Positions 22,816 to 35,590 of a stretch of DNA of 64,000 bases are shown here, piece by piece (position 1 is the stretch's first letter; each line of letters begins with the position of its first letter). Both the position numbers and the translations under genes were made by a program. Location of the stretch: NCBI GenBank assembly GCA_026119855.1, contig JAOWBW010002527.1, positions 1-64,000 of the forward strand, read 5' to 3'. The notes beneath the pieces were generated by a model, which saw only the letters and a list, made by a program, of their open reading frames with translations, was not told where the DNA came from and did not search any database. Source of the stretch: Campanula takesimana (Eukaryota; Streptophyta; Magnoliopsida; Asterales; Campanulaceae).

Positions 22816-25800
22816 TGACACGCCCCAAGTCCCGGGATCCCCTAATAGAACCTCGAACCTGGTGCGCGTATTAACAAGAAACAAGAAACTAAGGGGAAAC
22901 AGGAACAATACCTGTTAGAAACAAACTGACATGCTATATCTACTCAAGAATAAGGAGCTAAGATAGCTCACAACGAGTTCTAGACCAAGAAAATTAAAAC
23001 CAAACAAGGTTACATACAGCGGAAGACATGCCTAGCAAATAAGCTGGCATCAAGAACTGTCTAGGGACAACAAATACTACCCCAATACAAGCCCAGAGTT
23101 TATTAACTCATACAAGACCGTCCTTACCAAAATATAAAAGGACACTAACTTCGAACAAGAATATCCTCCTGAGTAAGTTCCCAGCTAAATCGAGCCTCAC
23201 TGCGTACTATCCCCTGCTTTCCTGGGGGGGGGGGAAACAATTAAACAAATAAAGGGTGAGATAAATCTCAGTAAGCTATTAACATGCAACTATATGTCAT
23301 GTTATCATGCAATACAAGTAGATACTCAACTAAACATATATCAAGTATCATCAAGTAACAAGTATAGGAGAGGCTAAGCCAACCCAACAAGTAATCAAGC
23401 TCAAGAAAGGTTCAGGTAACAAGTAGTCAAGTAGTGTGAGAGGCTAAACCAACTCACCAAGATGCACATAGGCCTATCACGCATTTGTACCTGAATCCTT
23501 CCTTATTCCTCCCAAGAATACCATTTGTTGTCGATGCTTTTCTAGCTGAGGACAACCAAGAACAGGAACAAGAGACTGCTGTGCAGTATATAAGAAGACC
23601 TGGTAACCAGTGTCATCCACAAGAACAAGATCCACGTGGTGAACAGGACAGGAGTTAGCATTCACTTAGGTCAGGCTATATTGCTCCAACCAAGGAAGCT
23701 ATGCCCTTACTATGGCCGGTAGTAAGGGGTCAGGCGGAAATACATAGGGACCCGATTGTCACTTAAACCCCAGCTCTCCCGACAAGCGTGAACCTATATA
23801 TTTTCGAACAAGCAAGGAGAACCAGCTGGACTCACACAAGAATGCACAAGTAGATGTTTACTTGAACTACGAGAACAGAACTCAGTCCCTTATTAGTGGA
23901 CTATTCTTTATGCACCATGTAATCATGTATCATGTGCTCACGAGAATATGCACCATGTAATTATGTATCATGTGCTCACGAGAATATGCACCATGTAATT
24001 ATGTATCATGTGCTCACGAGAATATGCACCATGTAATTATGTATCATGTGCTCACGAGAATATGCACCATGTAATTATGTATCATGTGCTCACGAGAATA
24101 CAAGTACACGTACTCAATTATTACGAATACCAATCAAGTTCAACTATGGCACGTAAGTGTCCATGTAACACGATCAATCCAAGTTAGGGTCTATTAATAA
24201 CAGACCTCAATCACGTAGTAGGGTATATCACTTAATCACATGCCAAGTTTGCACGTACATATTTATATCACGTTTAACACATTAAGGTGTCTATCACAAT
24301 ACCCTTACTATCAAGTAGAGCCCAACACCTTAGACTTTAAACACGTAGTAGAATAGGTCACATTGTACCTAGACACGGTCATACTTCACATATATGTATC
24401 GTTAATAATCGAATACATTTTCTAACACATATTGTGTTCTGTAATTATTCTTTATTCTTTATATACTTCATTGAGTATATACACGATTAAAACCAATCAC
24501 TAGTACTTTAGTGCTTATTCATAGCACTTCCAATATACATGTATCAAGTTCAGGTATACAGTAGAGTTAATCATTCTCTAACTAGTTTCATAACCCAATT
24601 CTTTGGTTATTCATGTCATGTATCAAATAATCAAGAAGCTACATTCTATCACGTAGCTACATGCAAGATTTGCATATACACATCAAGAATCTTTCAAGTT
24701 TATTACCATACTCATGTAATGGTTTCAAGACATTCAAGACTTTCAAGACAATCAAGAGAGTCAACACTTTTACAAGATTTTATCATCTTGTATCCAAGTT
24801 CTCAATCCATTTTCTTGGATGGTTAAACATGTACAAGAGTTAATTAACTTATACTTAAGTTATCAATCCAACTCTTTGGTTATTTAAGACAAGTACAAAA
24901 TTTACTCATCTTATATTCACGTTTTAATTAAGAAGATGAGCTATCCATCTCCCAATCAAGTTCAAGATCCTATTCCTAGGATATTCAACTCAAGACATAG
25001 CTTTAATGCCCTTAAGTTGTACAATCTTTAGATTCGAGACACGTAGAAGAGTCCTTACTCTTACACTCAAGTTCAAGTTCAGAAGATGAATTATACATCT
25101 TACTCGTACAAGTTTTCAAATCCTTTTCTTAGGACATTCAAGACATTCAGGACATATACAAGACATTCAAGACATTAGTTGGTGCCCCTAAGGTGCACAA
25201 ACATTAACTTCAAGACACATAAAAGAGTTACTACTCTTATACCCAAGTTATCATTTAATTATGATTCAAGTCCACATTTCATTGATCACAAAGGGACTAT
25301 TTTTCAGTACTAGAGTGTTCTACAACACTCATCTAGGCCATCTAGGGTAGTACCCTAAACCTAGACCAAGAATACTTCAAGTTCAAATTAAGTAAATGAG
25401 CTATACCACTCATACTTACAAGTTCTTAATCCCCTATATAGGATATTCGAGCTCAAGACACTAATTTGGTGCCCTCTAGGTGCACAAACATAGGTTCCAA
25501 GACAAGCATAACACATAAGTGCTTGTTCATAGCACTTTCAAGACATAAAGAAGAGTTCTTCCTTTTATACTCAAGTTCTCATTTTAATTTAATGAGTAAT
25601 CATGTTCAAAACTCACTTCTGATACCCCTAAGGTGTCACAACACTTGCGAGGACATCTTATCTTAAGGCTATATGCCTTAGGAGGGATAAGCTTTCAATT
25701 TAATTTAGATTTAAAACACTTTGGTTGGAACAGGGGTTCTGGGTGGTCGCCCAACCCCAGCCTGGGCGGTCGCCCAAGATCACAAATCAAAACCCAAAAT

Positions 25801-26865
25801 CCCTGCCTTAGTGGGCGGTCGCCCAAAGCCCCATGGGCGGTCGCCCAAGGCCAAAATCAGCAAAAACCCAATTTCTTTCTCAGGCTTAGAATTCTCCGTC
25901 CCAAGCGTAGGAGTATACTTTCTAACATTCCCTAACATTCTCAGGAGTATACTAACAAGTTTAGAACTCCTATTTCAAGCCCAATTCATTTCTTTTACCG
26001 TCCCATAAATAATAGGACAATTTCCTTTTATTCCTATTTAATATTTCACCGTCCCCAAAAGTATAAGTACAATTTTCTAATATACTACTATAAACATTTA
26101 GGGATACTTCCATTCATTTCCCCGTACCAAAAATAATAGTACAATTTTTCTAATAATATTTAAATCAAGTTACTATTTTACCGTCTCACGAATAGGAGTA
26201 TAATTTTTCCTACTAATCCTTTGACCATACCCAGGAACTTAACAAGTGCAATTAACATATTTTCATTCAACCTTATTTCCAGTATACGTATACTCCCTTT
26301 GTCCCAAATTTACAAGTATCACAAAAATTACTCAAAACACAATTTTAACAAGAACAAGTATCGGGAATAACATATATACATGTTATTACAAGTAAGGGGG
26401 AGTCAATAACTTACCTAGTTAAAAATCAAGTTGACCCAAATAAATTTCTGATCGGCCTGGAACGCTCTATTCAACGCCACGAATATTTATCCGGGATCGA
26501 AATCACGAACAGAGAGATAATTAAGCTCGGGGAGTCGAGAATAGGGAGAATCCTAAACCTAGCTTTTAGAACAGAAGGAGAGAGCGTAAACAACTTTGGG
26601 GAAAAATGCTTCTGAGAAGAAAGCAAACCCACAAGATATACTTTAAACTTTCAAAGAATTGCAACTAGGCCCCTCAAGTTTCACTAATTACAAAAAGGCC
26701 CATAAACTTCCAACTTTGACATTTAACCACCTTAATTTTCTAAAGTAATTAAATAATTAACTCAAATAAAATAGCATATAATTATGCTAGCCAAGAATTT
26801 AACAAGCAAGTCAAAAATTTAACAAATAAGTCAAATATTTAACGAAATTAAGGATGGGCATTACA
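22816..26865 (-). repeat. left (3') LTR of the LARD-like element
   Basis: 4050 bp. It holds five 38-bp tandem repeats (23909-24098), a block rich in CAAGACATTCAAGAC (24720-25170) and four copies of GGGCGGTCGCCCA (first copy GGGTGG) at 25741-25848. The small ORFs 23477-23665 and 25633-25935 recur in the other LTR and show no known domain. Confidence 0.93.
23909..24098 (+). repeat. 38-bp tandem repeat, five copies
   Basis: The unit reads TATGCACCATGTAATTATG then TATCATGTGCTCACGAGAA. Copies start at 23909, 23947, 23985, 24023 and 24061. The first has one C for T. There are no spacers, so it is not CRISPR-like. Confidence 0.95.
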
Positions 26866-28162
26866 TCCTCCCCACCTTAAAGAAAATTCGTCCTCGAATT
26901 TTTACTAGATTAAGATTATAACATATATAATCAACAAGTAGAACTCAAGAACATCACGACTATGCACAGATACTCACAAATATTCTATGCAATTTAGATG
27001 TATCAATTATAACATCAAAACACATAAAGTCAAGCAGACTCGATTAGTCAATCCACTATATTGGTGAAACTTGACATATCCACTAAAATAATAGAACTGG
27101 TCATATCCTCCAGATCACTGTAATACTGGTCAAATCCACTAGGCAATCTCAAATACTGAGTCGTGGTCATCCATCGTTTCAATATCCAAAACTGACTTCA
27201 CGTATATCAATCCATCAAGACAATCCATCAAAAGATGTAGCTCTCGGTGTCAAATAATTAACAATGGAGCTGCCTTCGAAATTCATTCATGAATCTCTAA
27301 CAAGACCACGAAATCTCAAGAACACAAGTACCTTGGTTGTTTCCACTTATAGGTTAACGCAGATACTCACTTCAGACATCCACTACAAAGTAGATATATC
27401 CTCTATCAAGAAATTCTCAAGTTGAATCTTTAACTCGTTTAACTCAATCGAGGTCAAGAACATTAATCCAGGTGTCAGCACTGTATTTGCACTGTAACCA
27501 CTCAAGATAACCCAAGTTTCTCATCAAGAATGGATACATCCATCTGGTTTGGTGTAGAAACTCCACTGTCAATCACATAGGTTAAATACCCAGTACAATC
27601 TCAATAACACTGTTCGAACTTTCAATGCAGAACATGAATATTATGCATAATTATATCATGCTCATAAAAATAGTCAAGCATACTAGCATAGAACTATTCA
27701 CCATCTATTATGGCAAACAAGAATGGCATAACATATAGAAAGCCAAATCATAACACATATCACATCAATGTCCCATACCGGTGACACGACCAAATTAACA
27801 TAGAATGTACAGGGTGTTATCACCCACACTTCTATCAAGCTCTTACTAATAACAATATCAACACGTAGTCTCTTACTAGAGAATACACTTCCACGTAATT
27901 CACGAGATAAGGACAAGCATGCATATATAGCACGAAACAATGTCCACAAGACAAGATAGATACGCCTAAGTCTTTAAAGACTCGCGCTCTCGATTCTGAA
28001 ACCATCTAATCCAATTGGATCAACACTATCAACACCAGTCCTATGCCTGGTATGACAACAAGTAACGAAGCACTCGGCGTCGAAAACACACCCAAGACTA
28101 ACCCAACCTAGGCCATAGACCCTATCCAGGCTTAGAGCTAAACCATAGCTCTGATACCAAAC
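26866..28162 (-). other. non-coding interior of the LARD-like element
   Basis: Between PPT (26866-26877, reverse) and PBS (28148-28159, reverse) there is no gag or pol. The longest minus-strand frame (27698-27949, 83 codons) has no recognisable domain. The sequence is AT-rich with many CAAG and ATCAA words. Confidence 0.85.
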
Positions 28163-31100
28163 TGACACGCCCCAAGTCCCGGGATCCCCTAATAGAACCT
28201 CGAACCTGGTGCGCGTACTAACAAGAAACAAGAAACTAACGGGAAACAGGAACAATACCTGTTAGAAACAAACTGACATGCTATATCTACTCAAGAATAA
28301 GGAGCTAAGATAGCTCACAACGAGTTCTAGACCAAGAAAATTAAAACCAAACAAGGTTACATACAGCGGAAGACATGCCTAGCAAATAAGCTGGCATCAA
28401 GAACTGTCTAGGGACAACAAATACTACCCCAATACAAGCCCAGAGTTTATTAACTCATACAAGACCGTCCTTACCAAAATATAAAAGGACACTAACTTCG
28501 AACAAGAATATCCTGCTGAGTAAGTTCCCAGCTAAATCGAGCCTCACTGCGTACTATCCCCTGCTTTCCTGGGGGGGGGGAAACAATTAAACAAATAAAG
28601 AGTGAGATAAATCTCAATAAGCTATTAACATGCAACTATATGTCATGTTATCATGCAATACAAGTAGATACTCAACTAAACATATATCAAGTATCATCAA
28701 GTAACAAGTATAGGAGAGGCTAAGCCAACCCAACAAGTAATCAAGCTCAAGAAAGGTTCAGGTAACAAGTAGTCAAGTAGTGTGAGAGGCTAAACCAACT
28801 CACCAAGATGCACATAGGCCTATCACGCATTTGTACCTGAATCCTTCCTTATTCCTCCCAAGAATACCATTTGTTGTCGATGCTTTTCTAGCTGAGGACA
28901 ACCAAGAACAGGAACAAGAGACTGCTGTGCAGTATATAAGAAGACCTGGTAACCAGTGTCATCCACAAGAACAAGATCCACGTGGTGAACAGGACAGGAG
29001 TTAGCATTCACTTAGGTCAGGCTATATTGCTCCAACCAAGGAAGCTATGCCCTTACTATGGCCGGTAGTAAGGGGTCAGGCGGAAATACATAGGGACCCG
29101 ATTGTCACTTAAACCCCAGCTCTCGCGACAAGCGTGAACCTATATATTTTCGAACAAGCAAGGAGAACCAGCTGGACTCACACAAGAATGCACAAGTAGA
29201 TGTTTACTTGAACTACGAGAACAGAACTCAGTCCCTTATTAGTGGACTATTCTTTATACACCATGTAATCATGTATCATGTGCTCACAAGAATATGCACC
29301 ATGTAATTATGTATCATGTGCTCACGAGAATATGCACCATGTAATTATGTATCATGTGCTCACGAGAATATGCACCATGTAATTATGTATCATGTGCTCA
29401 CGAGAATATGCACCATGTAATTATGTATCATGTGCTCACGAGAATACAAGTACACGTACTCAATTATTACGAATACCAATCAAGTTCAACTATGGCACGT
29501 AAGTGTCCATGTAACACGATCAATCCAAGTTAGGGTCTATTAATAACAGACCTCAATCACGTAGTAGGGTATATCACTTAATCACATGCCAAGTTTGCAC
29601 GTACATATTTATATCACGTTTAACACATTAAGGTGTCTATCACAATACCCTTACTATCAAGTAGAGCCCAACACCTTAGACTCTAAACACGTAGTAGAAT
29701 AGGTCACATTGTACCTAGACACGGTCATACTTCACATATATGTATCGTTAATAATCGAATACATTTTCTAACACATATTGTGTTCTGTAATTATTCTTTA
29801 TTCTTTATATACTTCATTGAGTATATACACGATTAAAACCAATCACTAGTACTTTAGTGCTTATTCATAGCACTTCCAATATACACGTATGAAGTTCATG
29901 TATACAGTAGAGTTAATCATTCTCTAACTAGTTTCATAACCCAATTCTTTGGTTATTCATGTCATGTATCAAATAATCAAGAAGCTACATTCTATCAAGT
30001 AGCTACATGCAAGATTTGCATATACACATCAAGAATATTTCAAGTTTATTACCATACTCATGTAATGGTTTCAAGACATTCAAGACTTTCAAGACAATCA
30101 AGACAGTCAACACTTTTACAAGATTTTATCATCTTGTATCCAAGTTCTCAATCCGTTTTCTTGGATGGTTAAACATGTACAAGAGTTAATTAACTTATAC
30201 TTAAGTTATCAATCCAACTCTTTGGTTATTTAAGACAAGTACAAAATTTACTCATCTTATATTCACGTTTTAATTAAGAAGATGAGCTATCCATCTCCCA
30301 ATCAAGTTCAAGATCCTATTCCTAGGATATTCAACTCAAGACATAGCTTTAATGCCCTTAAGTTGTACAATCTTTAGATTCGAGACACGTAGAAGATTCC
30401 TTACTCTTACACTCAAGTTCAAGTTCAGAAGATGAATTATACATCTTACTCGTACAAGTTTTCAAATCCTTTTCTTAGGACATTCAAGACATTCAGGACA
30501 TTCAGGACATATACAAGACATTCAAGACATTAGTTGGTGCCCTAAGGTGCACAAACATTAACTTCAAGACACATAAAAGAGTTACTACTCTTATACCCAA
30601 GTTATCATTTAATTATGATTCAAGTCCACATTTCATTGATCACAAAGGGACTATTTTTCAGTACTAGAGTGTTCTACAACACTCATCTAGGCCATCTAGG
30701 GCAGTACCCTAAACCTAGACCAAGAATACTTCAAGTTCAAATTAAGTAAATGAGCTATACCACTCATACTTACAAGTTCTTAATCCCCTATATAGGATAT
30801 TCGAGCTCAAGACACTAATTTGGTCCCCTCTAGGTGCACAAACATAGGTTCCAAGACAAGCATAACACATAAGTGCTTGTTCATAGCACTTTCAAGACAT
30901 AAAGAAGAGTTCTTCCTTTTATACTCAAGTTCTCATTTTAATTTAATGAGTAATCATGTTCAAGACTCACTTCTGATACCCCTAAGGTGTCACAACACTT
31001 GCTAGGACATCTTATCTTAAGGTTATATGCCTTAGGAGCGATAAGCTTTCAATTTAATTTAGATTTAAAACACTTTGGTTGGAACAGGGGTTCTGGGTGG

Positions 31101-32197
31101 TCGCCCAACCCCAGCCTGGGCGGTCGCCCAAGATCACAAATCAAAACCCAAAATCCCTGCCTTAGTGGGCGGTCGCCCAAGGCCAAAATCAGCAAAAACC
31201 CAATTTCTTTCTCAGGCTTAGAATTCTCCGTCCCAAGCGTAGGAGTATACTTTCTAACATTCCCTAACATTCTCAGGAGTATACTAACAAGTTTAGAACT
31301 CCTATTTCAAGCCCAATTCATTTCTTTTACCGTCCCATAAATAATAGGACAATTTCCTTTTATTCCTATTTAATATTTCACCGTCCCCAAAAGTATAAGT
31401 ACAATTTTCTAATATACTACTATAAACATTTAGGGATACTTCCATTCATTTCCCCGTACCAAAAATAATAGTACAATTTTTCTAATAATATTTAAATCAA
31501 GTTACTATTTTACCGTCTCACGAATAGGAGTATAATTTTTCCTACTAATCCTTTGACCATACCCAGGAACTTAACAAGTGCAATTAACATATTTTCATTC
31601 AACCTTATTTCCAGTATACGTATACTCCCTTTGTCCCAAATTTACAAGTATCACAAAAATTACTCAAAACACAATTTTAACAAGAACAAGTATCGGGAAT
31701 AACATATATACATGTTATTACAAGTAAGGGGGAGTCAATAACTTACCTAGTCAAAAATCAAGTTGACCCAAATAAATTTCTGATCGGCCTGGAACGCTCT
31801 ATTCAACGCCACGAATATTTATCCGGGACCGAAATCACGAATAGAGAGATAATTAAGCTCGAGGAGTCGAGAATAGGGAGAATCCTAAACCTAGCTTTTA
31901 GAACAGAAGGCGAGAGCGTAAACAACTTTGGGGAAAAATGCTTCTGAGAAGAAAGCAAACCCACAAGATATACTTTAAACTTTCAAAGAATTGCAACTAG
32001 GCCCCTCAAGTTTCACTAATTAAAAAAAGACCCCTAAACTTCCAACTTTGACATTTAACCACCTTAATTTTCTAAAGTAATTAAATAATTAACTCAAATA
32101 AAATAGCATATAATTATGCTAGCCAAGAATTTAACAAGCAAGTCAAAAATTTAACAAATAAGTCAAATATTTAACGAAATTAAGGATGGGCATTACA
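28163..32197 (-). repeat. right (5') LTR of the LARD-like element
   Basis: 4035 bp. Compared with the left LTR it lacks one GGGCGGTCGCCCA unit (three copies, 31096-31182) and has one extra ATTCAGGAC-type unit near 30490. The 38-bp array is at 29255-29444, five copies. It ends ATGGGCATTACA before the TSD. Confidence 0.93.
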
Positions 32198-32685
32198 ATT
32201 CCAACCAGCTACCAAATTTTTCGTACCATTTTGCACTGAATTTGTAATACGCTCCTGAAATTTCGGTCTTCTTAAATTCATGATTCTTTGGTTGAGATGG
32301 GCCCTTCAACAAATACGCCCTTCGAATATTCTCTAACTCTTTTCCATTACGAGCAAGACTGTAAATCGAATGCCGCATCCCGGGATCAAACACAAGTTCA
32401 CGCATACCATCTACTTCTTGAACATTAGAAGTTGGAATATTAGGCTCTTGGTATTAGGCGTTTCAGGATTTGGATTTGAGACACTAGCATCGGGGGTGAT
32501 ACGCTCTTGAGCTTGAGGCACTTCAGAATTTGGATTTTGGGTATTATGGTCTAGGACGTTAGACTCTTGAACTTAAGGCTCTCCATTACGTTGTGAATGT
32601 TTCAATTTCTTGAAATAGTTTTCGAGCACTGTTTCAAAATGCGTACAAACCAAATTAACAAACAGATCAACAAAGCCACAGGCCA

Positions 32686-32975
32686 CAGTGGCGTATCCAG
32701 GATTTACAAACACACAACAAGGCCACTGGCCCACAACAACAAGGCCACTGGACATAAACAAGTAAACAACCACACAACAAGGCCACTGGCCATCAAACCA
32801 CAACAACAAGGCGCCCACAACAACAAGGCCACTGGCCATAAACAAACACACAACAAGGCCACTGGCCCACAACAACAAGGCCACTGGCCATAAACAAGTA
32901 AACAACCACACAACAAGGCCACTGGCCATCAATAAACACGCAACAAGGCAACAACTAAAAGGCCACTGGCCACAC
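32686..32975 (+). repeat. internal copy of the hAT terminus plus GGCCACTGGCC minisatellite
   Basis: The 23 bases at 32686-32708 equal the left end of the surrounding hAT (20599-20621). From 32709 about nine copies of ACAAGGCCACTGGCC alternate with AACAA-rich linkers. The block sits in the probable intron of the transposase gene. A 136-codon Cys/Leu-rich frame here is a repeat artefact. Confidence 0.8.
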
Positions 32976-33093
32976 ACAAACACATAATAAGATTATAGTT
33001 AAGTTTCTAACCTCCGGGACGGGGAGCCTCATTTGATTTAGAGTCAGAAGTAGACGACCCACATGATCTTTTCAAACTTCGAGGAGGAGCCAT

Positions 33094-33833
33094 TTTTTCT
33101 GTAGAAAAAAATAAGTTCGAGTTGAAATCCCAAATGAATTTCAAGAAAAAAAAATTAACACTGTAAAGCATAGAATCCAAACTTCCTTTTGCATTTCAAA
33201 TAAATCCCAAATTGAAATTCCTGTAATCTTAAAAAAAAAACCTATTGAAAAAATTAACACTGTAATGTAAGGCATAGAATCAAAAAAAAAAAAAAAAAGA
33301 CAAAACATTCCAGTAAGCTAGAAACAAAAATATCAAAATCCTGTTTCTACTCTCTTTGGGAGCAACATGAGATGAAATATTTGATTTTGTTTCATCGTCT
33401 CCTTCCTCCAGAATCCGATTGAAGAAAGGGCGAAACTTGATTTTTTGGGAAATTTAGGGATTTGAGATTAGGGACGGAAGAGTAAAAAGGCCGACAAAGG
33501 GGAGAACATTACCTGCGGTGCGGGCTGCGGCGACCGGCGATTGGAGACCGGCGAGTGTCGACCGATTTCTTCTTGTCGGCGACGGGCGACGGCTTCTTCT
33601 CTTCAATTCTTCGTCGACTCAAATAACCCTCCCGCGGCAAACAAAATTGATAAATTGGGGTAAGTTGGGTAAAAGTCTACTATATATATGTAGGGATTTG
33701 AGGGGGGTCAATTGAAATTTTTGAGGGGGGTTAAAGTTATTATTTGAAATTTTTATAAGGGTGAAAATAGGTATAAACGGAAAGTTCAGGGGGGTCAATT
33801 AACCCCCCCCTCACCAACGTGCGTCCGCCCCTG
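33094..33833 (-). promoter_or_regulatory. hAT upstream region and right terminus
   Basis: Upstream of the transposase ATG lies an A-rich leader, then a GC-rich block of CGGCGA repeats (33510-33600). A subterminal segment with repeated GGGGGGTCAATT follows, ending in GCGTCCGCCCCTG. It probably holds the transposase promoter; no clear TATA was identified. Confidence 0.5.
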
Positions 33834-33916
33834 TGACTAGTGAAGCAAGTGTTTATATCCTTAAAAAGTTTGAATAGTCAAACGTGAAAATCATTTTGGG
33901 ACGGAGGGAGGGAGTA

Positions 33917-35581
33917 ATATTTTATTCATCTTAAAAAAGTTGACTCACTTTTTTTTTTCTCTTTAATTCACCTCCAAAAATTATTAGCTCTCAAAATAAA
34001 TATTCAAAATTACTTCAAATTGTTCATTTTGAGACAAAAATTGCAATTCATTTCTAAAAGAAGATGCATCATAGTTTTAGTTCAGTTCAATGCCAAGGAG
34101 GTACAATCACATTAAACAAAATAAAAATGACTAGTCAAATGACATATTGTAAAGTCAAATTGCTATTTAGTTATCCGACATTTACTTTATGTTTTATATT
34201 TTTATAATTAATTATTATTTTGGGTATGATGGGCTACTAATTAGAGCATCTACAATATGAAGGTTTTCTAAAGCTTATGAAAAAATAATAATTGTGGAGT
34301 TAGTTAAGAAATTTTTTTATTAAAGAGAAAGTCAATATGAAAGAGCTCTTTATTTATATGAGCATTTTCATTAATCTATCACCAATTCTCTATATTGTCA
34401 GATTTTCTTTTGAGGCTTTGACCAATAAGTCCTTCAGCTAAATAAAAACTATCACTAAGGACAAACATTTTGAAAACTCGCCAAAAAGTCCCTGAAATTT
34501 TTGCTGGACCTAAATCCCTCTATGCCCAAGCGCTGGAACCAGCGCACATTCTTCTCCTGCTATGTTTGCTTCCACGATAGTTTGGAGATTGATACGCTAC
34601 ATCTGCATTTTCTTTCCTCCACTACTCTCTCTTTAAAATGCAATATCTCAAAAATTTACAAATCGAAAGAATAATCCGAAACCACTGATTTAATCGTGTC
34701 GTCAAGACGAATCAAACAATTACACTCAACACATATTTCAAATTTTAGATATAAAAATTTCATTTTTCTCTTGTAAAAATTTGAGAAAATTATTTTTTAT
34801 TTCTCAATTGATTTCACAGTTGTCATTTTTTTGTTTTTCAGTTATAAAATCATTTTCAACTAATTTCACAGTTGTGTCGTTTTTTTATTTTTCACTTGTA
34901 AAATCATTTCTCAACTGATTTCACAGTTGTGTCATTTTTTATTTTTCACTTGTAAAATCATTTTTCAACTAATTTCACAGTTGTATGATTTCACGGATGT
35001 GTGATTTAAACAGTTGAGAAATAAAATTACTAGTTGTTTAAAGCAAAATATATTTAGTTAATGTGAAACACACAATCTGAACAATAGATAACCCAGTTTA
35101 TCACTTATTTCTCACTTGTAAATAAATGTAAAATATATAGTTGTTCAGATTTAAATCTTATAAATTCATCTTTCGATTATTCTCATTTTTTTCATAATTG
35201 AGTTTAAAAAATGAGTTATTTATTTCTCATTTGTTCATAATTGAGTATAAAACTGATAAATTAAACTCTAAATTTTCACAATTGATAGTCAAATTTTGCG
35301 GATGTTTAAATTTAAAATTTGAGATATTTATTTCTCATTTATTTTTTTCATAATTGAGTATAAAACTGATTAATTTATCTCTCAATTTTCACAAATGATA
35401 ATCCATTTCAAAATTACGCAAAAAATACATTTTTCAATTGTAAAATTGATAGATTTATTTCTCAATTTTTTACAAATGATAACAAAATTTGATTTCTCAC
35501 TTATAAAAGAAAAATCAATCATGATCAATTTCTTCTCACCTCTCCAAAAAAATGAAAGTTAAAAAATTTATATCACAGTAA
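33917..35581. other. AT-rich intergenic DNA with a tandem repeat
   Basis: No gene is seen. At 34790-35010, three to four copies of a unit of about 59 bp share CAACTGATTTCACAGTTGTG and TTTTTCACTTGTAAAATCA. Beyond, related TTTCTCA/ACAATTGA words continue to 35500. Confidence 0.6.
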
Positions 35582-35590
35582 AAAATTAAA

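Larger units (their letters stand above)
22816..32197 (-). mobile_element. LARD-like LTR retrotransposon, 9382 bp, 4-kb LTRs, 1.3-kb interior
   Basis: A perfect TSD, ATTCC, lies at 22811-22815 and 32198-32202. The LTRs are 22816-26865 (4050 bp) and 28163-32197 (4035 bp). Read on the minus strand, the element runs TGTAATGCCC...GGGGCGTGTCA, with the primer site TGGTATCAGAGC (initiator tRNA-Met type) at 28159-28148 and the polypurine tract AGGTGGGGAGGA at 26877-26866. The 1297-bp interior has no ORF of note. The PPT surroundings (reverse of TTAAAGAAAATTCGTCC) resemble Tekay/Del gypsy elements, so it is probably a non-autonomous gypsy derivative. LTRs differ only by scattered bases and small indels, so insertion is recent. 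Confidence 0.93.
20752..33093 (-). pseudogene. hAT transposase, zinc finger MYM-type 1-like family, split and degenerate
   Basis: It starts at ATG 33093-33091 (MAPPRS). A probable intron (33011-32629) leads to a short exon with ENYFKKLKHS, and the TTF-type N-terminal region (SQPKNHEF, WYEKFGSWLE) reaches the retrotransposon at 32197. The frame resumes beyond 22810 with CLHCYLF. A DUF4371-like core (DEARDIS, GYDGASNM, YVHCFAHQLQL) and the hAT dimerisation region near the end (TASVERVFSGMKL, LRNKMGD) follow. Lesions are a TAA near 32576, a frameshift near 32445, in-frame TAG codons at 22020-22022 and 21660-21662, and loss of one A in an A-run near 21005. The 9.4-kb insertion interrupts one codon region without changing frame. 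The enzyme would have moved the element; it cannot now. Confidence 0.88.
20599..33833 (-). mobile_element. hAT transposon (3.85 kb) expanded by a nested LTR element
   Basis: An exact 8-bp TSD, TGACTAGT, lies at 20591-20598 and 33834-33841. The ends are imperfect inverted repeats: CAGTGGCGTATCCAGG on the left and CAGGGGCGGACGCACG read inward from the right. A minus-strand hAT transposase gene lies inside. Subtracting the nested retrotransposon and one copy of its TSD leaves 3848 bp, a usual hAT size. It sits in a Stowaway MITE. Confidence 0.93.
20498..33914. mobile_element. Stowaway MITE (about 174 bp) split by a hAT insertion
   Basis: The left part 20498-20598 starts CTTCCTCCGTCCC. The right part 33842-33914 ends GGGACGGAGGGAGGGAG. 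Both are flanked by TA (20496-20497 and 33915-33916). Joined over the duplicated TGACTAGT, they would give an element like the complete copies at 48668-48836 and 50140-50318, in inverse orientation. Confidence 0.9.

Noticed and set aside
23477..23665. 62-codon ORF present twice (also 28823-29011)
   Set aside because: It is identical because it lies in the two LTRs of one element; no domain and no codon conservation evidence.
23909..24098. Regular 38-bp repeats resembling a CRISPR array
   Set aside because: Copies are directly adjacent with no unique spacers, lie in a plant LTR and are duplicated in the other LTR; it is a minisatellite.
25633..26008. ORFs with repeated Gly-Arg-Ser-Pro motif
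   Set aside because: They translate the GGGCGGTCGCCCA repeat in the LTR; frames shift between the two LTR copies.
28148..28159. tRNA-like sequence GCTCTGATACCA
   Set aside because: It is the inverted primer binding site of an LTR element (complement of the tRNA-Met 3' end), not a tRNA gene.
32573..32983. 136-codon Cys/Leu/Val-rich minus-strand ORF
   Set aside because: It is a translation of the GGCCACTGGCC minisatellite inside a probable intron, merely fused by frame to a short real exon.
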